A stretch of 47,051 nt of DNA, taken from assembly GCA_937876985.1 (NCBI GenBank), contig CALEFT010000003.1:1-47051 (forward strand). The letters are read 5' to 3'. Below are positions 42,705 to 47,051 of this stretch, in pieces. The translations under genes were made by a program, and so were the position numbers. This DNA comes from an uncultured Clostridia bacterium (GTDB lineage: Bacteria > Bacillota > Clostridia > Saccharofermentanales > Saccharofermentanaceae). Numbering within the stretch: the first letter of the stretch is position 1; each line of letters begins with the position of its first letter. The notes under the pieces were generated by a model. That model made no database searches and was not told the origin of the DNA. It saw only the letters and a program-made list of their open reading frames with translations.

Positions 42705-42941
42705 TTAGAAGTATATCTCGCAATCTCTCTCGACCTTGCGGCAGACCTTCAAGACATCCTTCATCACCTTCTTGATCTCGACATCAGATTTAATACTCTC
42801 ATCGAATTCGACAGACATCTGTAGTCGCATAAAATCAATAGACACAGACTTTACTCCGCTTACCTTAGCCGCTGCATCTTCCATCATATTCGCGCAATTA
42901 GCGCAATCTACTTCTACTTCGTACTTTTTCTGAATAGACAT
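42705..42941 (-). CDS. HMA-type metal-binding protein (metallochaperone)
   Basis: The 78-residue protein has the ferredoxin-like heavy-metal-associated fold: strand KYEVEVDCANCANMMEDAAAKVSGVKSVSIDF with the CxxC metal site at 13-16, then MRLQMSVEFDESIKSDVEIKKVMKDVLKVCRKVERD. The motif is DCANCAN, as in Zn/Cd ATPase domains, rather than the GMTC of copper chaperones. As the next gene encodes a P-type ATPase without an HMA domain, this protein is most likely its detached metal-binding domain. AGGAGG precedes the ATG. Confidence 0.92.
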   Translation of the reverse strand: MSIQKKYEVEVDCANCANMMEDAAAKVSGVKSVSIDFMRLQMSVEFDESIKSDVEIKKVMKDVLKVCRKVERDCEIYF

Positions 42942-42983
42942 ATCCTTGTCCTCCTAATTGGTTTTGCACTTCTGTTTGGTAAC

Positions 42984-43025
42984 AACAATTCAACACTTGC
43001 TTAATTGTTCTAGCTGTAAGATAAT
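42984..43025 (+). promoter_or_regulatory. Promoter of the ArsR-AraC gene with a candidate operator
   Basis: TTGCTT (42997-43002), 17-base spacer and GATAAT (43020-43025) form a plus-strand promoter. AACAATT (42984-42990) and its complement AATTGTT (43003-43009), 12 bases apart, form an inverted repeat covering the -35 box, where an ArsR-type repressor would act. The HMA gene promoter on the opposite strand could share it. Confidence 0.5.
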
Positions 43026-43117
43026 ACAAATAGCTAATTTACACAATGCGATAAACAAAGAGTTTTCTATTTAGTCATAGCCATTTGTCTAATTGGGAAC
43101 AAAAATCGGAGAATACT

Positions 43118-44059
43118 ATGAACAAGCAGACAAGAAACATCATACTGCCACATGACCATGGCGGTAACAAAAACTTCTTAGATACAATGCCGGAGGATTG
43201 CCTTTTCGAGAGGGCGGCGCAGGTATATGCGATTCTTGGCGACGAGGCGCGAATCAAGCTGATGTATATTTTGTGCCATCGCGAGGAGTGCGTTGTGAAT
43301 CTTGCGGCAATCGTTGGACTAAGTAGCCCTGCGGTGTCGCACCATCTTGCTAAGCTCAAGGCGGCAAATCTTGTTATCTCGAAGCGCGTCGGCAAAGAGG
43401 TTTACTATCGCGCGGCGATGAATGACATTGCAGACCTCTTGCATCATATAATCGAGAAGATGCTTCTTGCATCTTGTCCTGATATTGAGACTAGTTGCAG
43501 AACCTGCGGATGCGAACACTGTGGCGATTTAATCGCGAACGAGGCCAGCGATGACCACAACCAACACGACCACTCATGCTGTACAGATGACTCTCTCGAA
43601 AAGAACCATGTCGAAGCTAGCAACCACTCACATAGCCACTCGCATAACCATTTACATGACCATGCGCACGACTACGCTGAATACCAAAGTCTTAGGCCTT
43701 CACATTCAATGAATAACAAAAGTTTCTCGGATGAACAAAACGAAGCAACTATTCGCGACGTGCACGACTATCTGCTATCGAACTTAGATAAGAAACTAAC
43801 TATAGTTGAGCTAAGTCACAAGTTCCTCATTAATCAGACGACGCTCAAATCAGAATTCAGGCGCATATATGGTAGTCCAATTGCTACATATGTAAGAGCT
43901 GCCAAAATTCGTAAGGCAAACAACATTTTGAGAGAACGTCCGAATATCTCGAATACAGAACTTGCGCACTTGGTTGGATATTCTTCAGTTGCCAAATTCA
44001 CAAAGGTATATGAACAGCTAACAGGCGAAAGCTTGCCACGAAACAAGGCAAACAACTAA
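43118..44059 (+). CDS. ArsR-AraC fusion metal sensor with Cys/His-rich linker
   Basis: Three parts in 313 residues (start MNKQTRNI at 43118, after GGAG). Residues 28-118 form an ArsR/SmtB winged helix (AAQVYAILGDEARIKLMYILCHREECVVNLAAIVGLSSPAVSHHLAKLKAANLVISKRVGKEVYYR). Residues 120-135 hold five Cys (CPDIETSCRTCGCEHC), and 147-196 are a His-rich stretch (HDHSCC, NHSHSHSHNHLHDHAH). Residues 208-308 form an AraC double helix-turn-helix (LTIVELSHKFLINQTTLKSEFRRIYGSPIATYV, AHLVGYSSVAKFTKVYEQLTG). The classic alpha5 metal ligands of SmtB are not clearly kept, so sensing may use the linker. Divergent from the HMA/ATPase genes, it is likely their regulator. Confidence 0.9.
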   Translation: MNKQTRNIILPHDHGGNKNFLDTMPEDCLFERAAQVYAILGDEARIKLMYILCHREECVVNLAAIVGLSSPAVSHHLAKLKAANLVISKRVGKEVYYRAAMNDIADLLHHIIEKMLLASCPDIETSCRTCGCEHCGDLIANEASDDHNQHDHSCCTDDSLEKNHVEASNHSHSHSHNHLHDHAHDYAEYQSLRPSHSMNNKSFSDEQNEATIRDVHDYLLSNLDKKLTIVELSHKFLINQTTLKSEFRRIYGSPIATYVRAAKIRKANNILRERPNISNTELAHLVGYSSVAKFTKVYEQLTGESLPRNKANN

Positions 44060-44106
44060 GATCGAGCTGATATCAACTTAAAATGCGAACTCATTTCAAG
44101 CATACA

Positions 44107-45348
44107 TCACACGCGTGGACGCACAACGTCACTATCTAGTCGTAGCAAGTAATACTGGTTGCGGCCATTGTGCTTCGCGCGATATACGGCCTCATCTGCG
44201 TAGGTCAATAAGTCGAGGTATGTGTACTTCTTTACATCTGTCCACTTAAGGTATGCGATTCCAACAGAAGATGATGTGTGAACGGCGCTGCCCTCCTTGG
44301 TGATCAGAGTATAAAGACGCTTCGTGAATTCGGAAATCTTCACCTGCAATTTGTATTCGCTCGCGTCACTCATGAACACATAGAACTCGTCGCCACCGAA
44401 GCGTCCAAGTATGTCATCCTCATCAAAAACTTCTGCCAGCACAGAGCCTACCGCCTGCAATACCTCATCGCCAACAACGTGTCCCATAGAATCGTTAATT
44501 TGCTTGAAGTTATCTAGATCGAAGAACAAAAGCGCGACATCCTTGCCCTTGCCATCGCCTTTGCTATCGCTCTTAGAACGCGCCTTGAGGTGCTTTTCGA
44601 CCTCGTCTGTAAAAGAAACCTTGTTAAGAAGCCCAGTCATCTGATCCTTGCGAAGCAGCATCTCGAGCGAGCCCTGCATCTTGTCGCGTGATGCGAGGCT
44701 ATCCCTATACTGATAGCTAAGCCAGAACACGTAGAAGAATACAGTAACCATTACCTCCGTCGCACTCGTGAGCAGTCCGAAGTTATAAAACATCTCGACG
44801 AACATCGAGATAATCAGAAGGCTCATCAGCACAAAAAACGCTGCGCGGTCCTGATGCGTGTGACCGTTCATGTGCCTTACAAAATACACAATAAGCACAA
44901 TTACATAGAAAACCAGAATAATATGTGGAACTATTCCAAGCGGCCCACTAATATAATTTCCTAACTCATCATACGAGAAAACCAGCGGCGAGAAGAAGGC
45001 CGTTCCCAGAAGCAGCGCATTTATCAACATCGGCAAAATTAGAATCGTTTCCCAGTTGTACTTCTTCGCATTGACTCTCACAAGCTGCGCCATACAGAAT
45101 ACAATCGCTGGACGCACCGCGAAGTTTATCGCCGTAACCGCAATCTGCCAAGTAGCCGAATTCTTCTCGTTCATCAACAAAAGCTGCATCGAAGAAAGCG
45201 ATACCTCGGCTATTTCCAAGAAAATCACCCAGTAGAAAATCTTCTTAAGTTCCTTATCCAAAGTCTTGTTCGAGAACACAAAAAACATCAATAGCAGGAT
45301 TCCCATTATCGGCGCCAAATACAAATTTAAAAAACTCGCAATATCCAC
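44107..45348 (-). CDS. Membrane diguanylate cyclase (GGDEF)
   Basis: The N-terminal 215 residues contain about seven hydrophobic segments, a membrane sensor region. The C-terminal domain is an intact GGDEF: DQMTGLLNKVSF, VALLFFDLDNFKQINDSMGHVVGDEVL, and GRFGGDEFYVF with GGDEF at 318-322. It would make cyclic di-GMP from two GTP. The inhibitory I-site (RxxD five residues upstream) is absent (DEDD there), so feedback inhibition may be missing. Translation starts with GTG at 45348 after GGGGAG. No phosphodiesterase gene is in the window. Confidence 0.94.
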   Translation of the reverse strand: MDIASFLNLYLAPIMGILLLMFFVFSNKTLDKELKKIFYWVIFLEIAEVSLSSMQLLLMNEKNSATWQIAVTAINFAVRPAIVFCMAQLVRVNAKKYNWETILILPMLINALLLGTAFFSPLVFSYDELGNYISGPLGIVPHIILVFYVIVLIVYFVRHMNGHTHQDRAAFFVLMSLLIISMFVEMFYNFGLLTSATEVMVTVFFYVFWLSYQYRDSLASRDKMQGSLEMLLRKDQMTGLLNKVSFTDEVEKHLKARSKSDSKGDGKGKDVALLFFDLDNFKQINDSMGHVVGDEVLQAVGSVLAEVFDEDDILGRFGGDEFYVFMSDASEYKLQVKISEFTKRLYTLITKEGSAVHTSSSVGIAYLKWTDVKKYTYLDLLTYADEAVYRAKHNGRNQYYLLRLDSDVVRPRV

Positions 45349-45625
45349 GTTCTGCTCCCCTCTGGCCGCCCCTCCAAGCCATTAACATACCATTAAATTA
45401 TAGCCCTCACCTCCTTCACGCGCAACCTCGAAAAGCCTCTCGCTCCCCCCCTCCAAAGCACTTTTAATCTTTTGTTTACACACTTCCTCATAGCCTATGT
45501 AGCCTTTATCAAAAATCATGCTTTTCTTCCACATCATTGCCACACGCGCACGTAGGAATTTCTCTTTATACAAGCTCATCATTATCTAACAAATGCACAC
45601 ACAAAACAAAGGAGATTAACAACAA

Positions 45626-46630
45626 ATGAAAATAGCATTTTTTGACACAAAACCATACGACAGAACATTCTTTGACCGTTATAGCACGCGCTTTAATGCG
45701 GATATCAAATACTATGAGACCAAGCTCAACATCGACACGGTCTCTCTCGCCCACGGCTGCGACGCAGTCTGCGTTTTCGTAAATGACGATATTGATGCCT
45801 TCGTAATCGAGCACTTAGCTCGCCTCGGCGTTCGCGTAATCGCACTACGATGCGCTGGCTTCAATAACATCGACCTCGAGGCACTTCACGAAGAACCGCG
45901 AATCCATGCCGTCCGTGTCCCGAACTATTCTCCACACGCCATCGCAGAACACGCCATTGCGCTACTGCTCACGCTCATCCGCAAAACCCACAAGGCGTAC
46001 ATCAGAACACGTGATTTCAACTTCAGCCTCGTCGGCCTATCAGGAGTCGACCTCCACGGCAAGACGATGGGCGTTATCGGAACAGGCCGAATCGGACAAG
46101 CATTTGTCGACATTTGCGTTGGCTTTGGCATGAACGTCGTTTGCTACGACAAGGCACCCTCACCAAATCTCAATCCTCGCGCCCACTACGTGACGCTTCC
46201 AGAACTTTTTGGCTATAGTGATTTTATATCGCTACACTGCCCACTAACCGAAGAGACCTACCACATCATCGACGAATCGACCATCATCAACAGCAAACGC
46301 GGCATGATTCTAATCAACACCTCGCGTGGAGCCTTAGTCGACACCGAAGCCCTTCTAGACGGCATCAAAAGCAAACAACTCGGCGGAGCATGTCTCGACG
46401 TCTACGAGGAGGAGGCCGAATACTTTTTCGAAGACTTTTCGAACCACATAATGTCAGACGACACCCTAGCACGCCTAATCTCCATGCCAAATGTCATCGT
46501 GAGCTCGCACCAGGCATTCCTTACAGACGAGGCCCTCTCGAAAATCGCCGCGACCACCCTCGACAACATCACAAACATCCTCGTATCAGGCCATAGCCCG
46601 AACGAATTACCACAAAATTTCTTCGGGTAA
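45626..46630 (+). CDS. D-2-hydroxyacid dehydrogenase (D-lactate dehydrogenase type)
   Basis: The 334-residue enzyme has the D-LDH layout: N-terminal catalytic part with ALRCAGFNNIDL and VRVPNYSPHAIAEHAIALLLTLIRK, a Rossmann fold GKTMGVIGTGRIGQAFVDICVGFGMNVVCYD, then SLHCPLTEETYHII, INTSRGALVDTEALLDGI with the catalytic Arg, and the acid-base His in VIVSSHQAFLTDEAL. It probably reduces pyruvate to D-lactate with NADH during fermentation. GGAG lies before ATG 45626. Monocistronic. Confidence 0.93.
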   Translation: MKIAFFDTKPYDRTFFDRYSTRFNADIKYYETKLNIDTVSLAHGCDAVCVFVNDDIDAFVIEHLARLGVRVIALRCAGFNNIDLEALHEEPRIHAVRVPNYSPHAIAEHAIALLLTLIRKTHKAYIRTRDFNFSLVGLSGVDLHGKTMGVIGTGRIGQAFVDICVGFGMNVVCYDKAPSPNLNPRAHYVTLPELFGYSDFISLHCPLTEETYHIIDESTIINSKRGMILINTSRGALVDTEALLDGIKSKQLGGACLDVYEEEAEYFFEDFSNHIMSDDTLARLISMPNVIVSSHQAFLTDEALSKIAATTLDNITNILVSGHSPNELPQNFFG

Positions 46631-46642
46631 ACACTTCTCATC

Positions 46643-46673
46643 TTGACCAGAATAAAGCAAAATACGATATAAT
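46643..46673 (+). promoter_or_regulatory. Promoter of the rubredoxin gene
   Basis: TTGACC (46643-46648) and TATAAT (46668-46673), with a long 19-base spacer, stand about 40 bases before the rubredoxin ATG and 12 bases after the dehydrogenase stop. Confidence 0.55.
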
Positions 46674-46711
46674 ACTAACAAAGCTCTATTCTACGAAAGG
46701 AGGACACACCT

Positions 46712-46873
46712 ATGGCAATCTATGTATGCGACGTATGCGGATACGAGTACGATCCAGCAGTCGGCGACCCAGATAACGGCATCGCACCTGGCACTGCATT
46801 CGAGAATCTACCAGACGACTATGTATGCCCTGTTTGCGGCGTTGGCAAGGACCAATTCTCCGAGAAGGCATAA
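46712..46873 (+). CDS. Rubredoxin
   Basis: A 53-residue protein found by direct translation. The iron is held by Cys6 and Cys9 (CDVCGYEYDPAVGDPDNG) and by Cys39 and Cys42 (LPDDYVCPVCGVGKDQF), with the conserved Tyr and Trp-free core typical of short rubredoxins. It moves single electrons in anaerobes, often to peroxide- or oxygen-reducing enzymes. AGGAGG precedes the ATG, and its own promoter and terminator make it monocistronic. Confidence 0.97.
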   Translation: MAIYVCDVCGYEYDPAVGDPDNGIAPGTAFENLPDDYVCPVCGVGKDQFSEKA

Positions 46874-46912
46874 TCAAATCGCGAGATCAAAACATTTATT
46901 GATACATCAGCA

Positions 46913-46942
46913 AGGCAGTCTTCTTTTAGAAGGCTGCTTTTT
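46913..46942 (+). terminator. Terminator of the rubredoxin gene
   Basis: GCAGTCTTCT (46915-46924) pairs with AGAAGGCTGC (46928-46937), one G-U pair, followed by TTTTT. Confidence 0.85.
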
Positions 46943-46996
46943 AGTTCTTCGTTTTATAGGATTAGCAATAGTTCTAAATCTTACGCAAGCGCGTGC

Positions 46997-47051
46997 TTCA
47001 GCAAGAAGTTCATCAAAACAGGGCCTCCTGGGTGAACTTTCTGCTGATAAC
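46997..47051 (-). repeat. Inverted copy of the 61-bp hairpin repeat (cut by window edge)
   Basis: The reverse complement matches the unit of the 17369-17612 array nearly base for base over 55 bases, including GTTCACCCAGGAGGCCCTG and GATGAACTTCTTGCTG. The window ends inside it, so an array may continue beyond. Confidence 0.9.

Larger units (their letters stand above)
4766..45436. repeat. Dispersed decamer GCTTTTCGAG / CTCGAAAAGC
   Basis: Exact copies start at 4766, 9473, 10476, 13707, 17902, 20121, 21263, 24561, 29601, 37946, 39157 and 45427. Eight lie in genes, in all three codon phases, and four between genes. In every case GCTTTTCGAG is on the sense strand of the gene or likely transcript. 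Several single-mismatch forms and two CCTTTTCGAAAAGG palindromes (15285, 22688) also occur. The entry spans first to last copy. Confidence 0.75.

Overview
The window looks like chromosomal DNA of an anaerobic, AT-rich Gram-positive bacterium of the Clostridia, most likely a Lachnospiraceae-type organism. The evidence is strong AGGAGG-type ribosome sites, lipobox lipoproteins, a BspA-like leucine-rich repeat protein with DUF4214 domains, a 2[4Fe-4S] ferredoxin, a rubredoxin and the tmk-holB-ricT gene order of Firmicutes. This placement is inference from gene content; no rRNA or complete marker set is present.

Layout. 1-4,700: a truncated AAA+ ATPase (DUF4143-type), a DUF697-type GTPase, then four tandem paralogous acidic lipoproteins. 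4,900-7,900: an aldo/keto reductase and a decayed IS30-family element. 7,900-16,400: an NTF2-like protein, then five related genes (zinc ribbon, helical domain, C-terminal membrane segments) interspersed with a bacterial PARG, an AraC regulator and a PEBP-like lipoprotein. 16,600-18,600: TspO, a tandem 61-bp hairpin repeat, a Nudix hydrolase and a small ferredoxin. 18,600-25,700: a probable long minus-strand operon, araC-folE-folP-folBK-(disordered protein)-tmk-holB-ricT, combining folate/pterin synthesis with dTMP phosphorylation and clamp loading. 25,700-32,100: a degenerate sialate O-acetylesterase-like protein, a DeoR regulator, an SseB-like protein and a GNAT-nitroreductase fusion. 32,100-35,900: tRNA-Gln(CTG) and a frameshifted surface protein gene. 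35,900-40,400: XRE regulator plus CPBP protease, family 4 uracil-DNA glycosylase, Smr protein, RsuA-type pseudouridine synthase and a J-like membrane protein. 40,500-44,100: a metal-efflux module with a P-type ATPase lacking its own HMA domain, a separate HMA protein and a divergent ArsR-AraC fusion regulator with a Cys/His-rich linker. 44,100-47,051: a membrane GGDEF protein, a D-2-hydroxyacid dehydrogenase, rubredoxin and another copy of the 61-bp repeat.

The most unusual items are the zinc-ribbon/helical/membrane paralog cluster beside a PARG gene, the ArsR-AraC fusion with its split metal pump, a strikingly over-represented decamer (GCTTTTCGAG, 12 exact copies, all in the transcribed sense), and two families of hairpin-forming intergenic repeats that recur at distant sites. 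All counts and alignments were made by eye.
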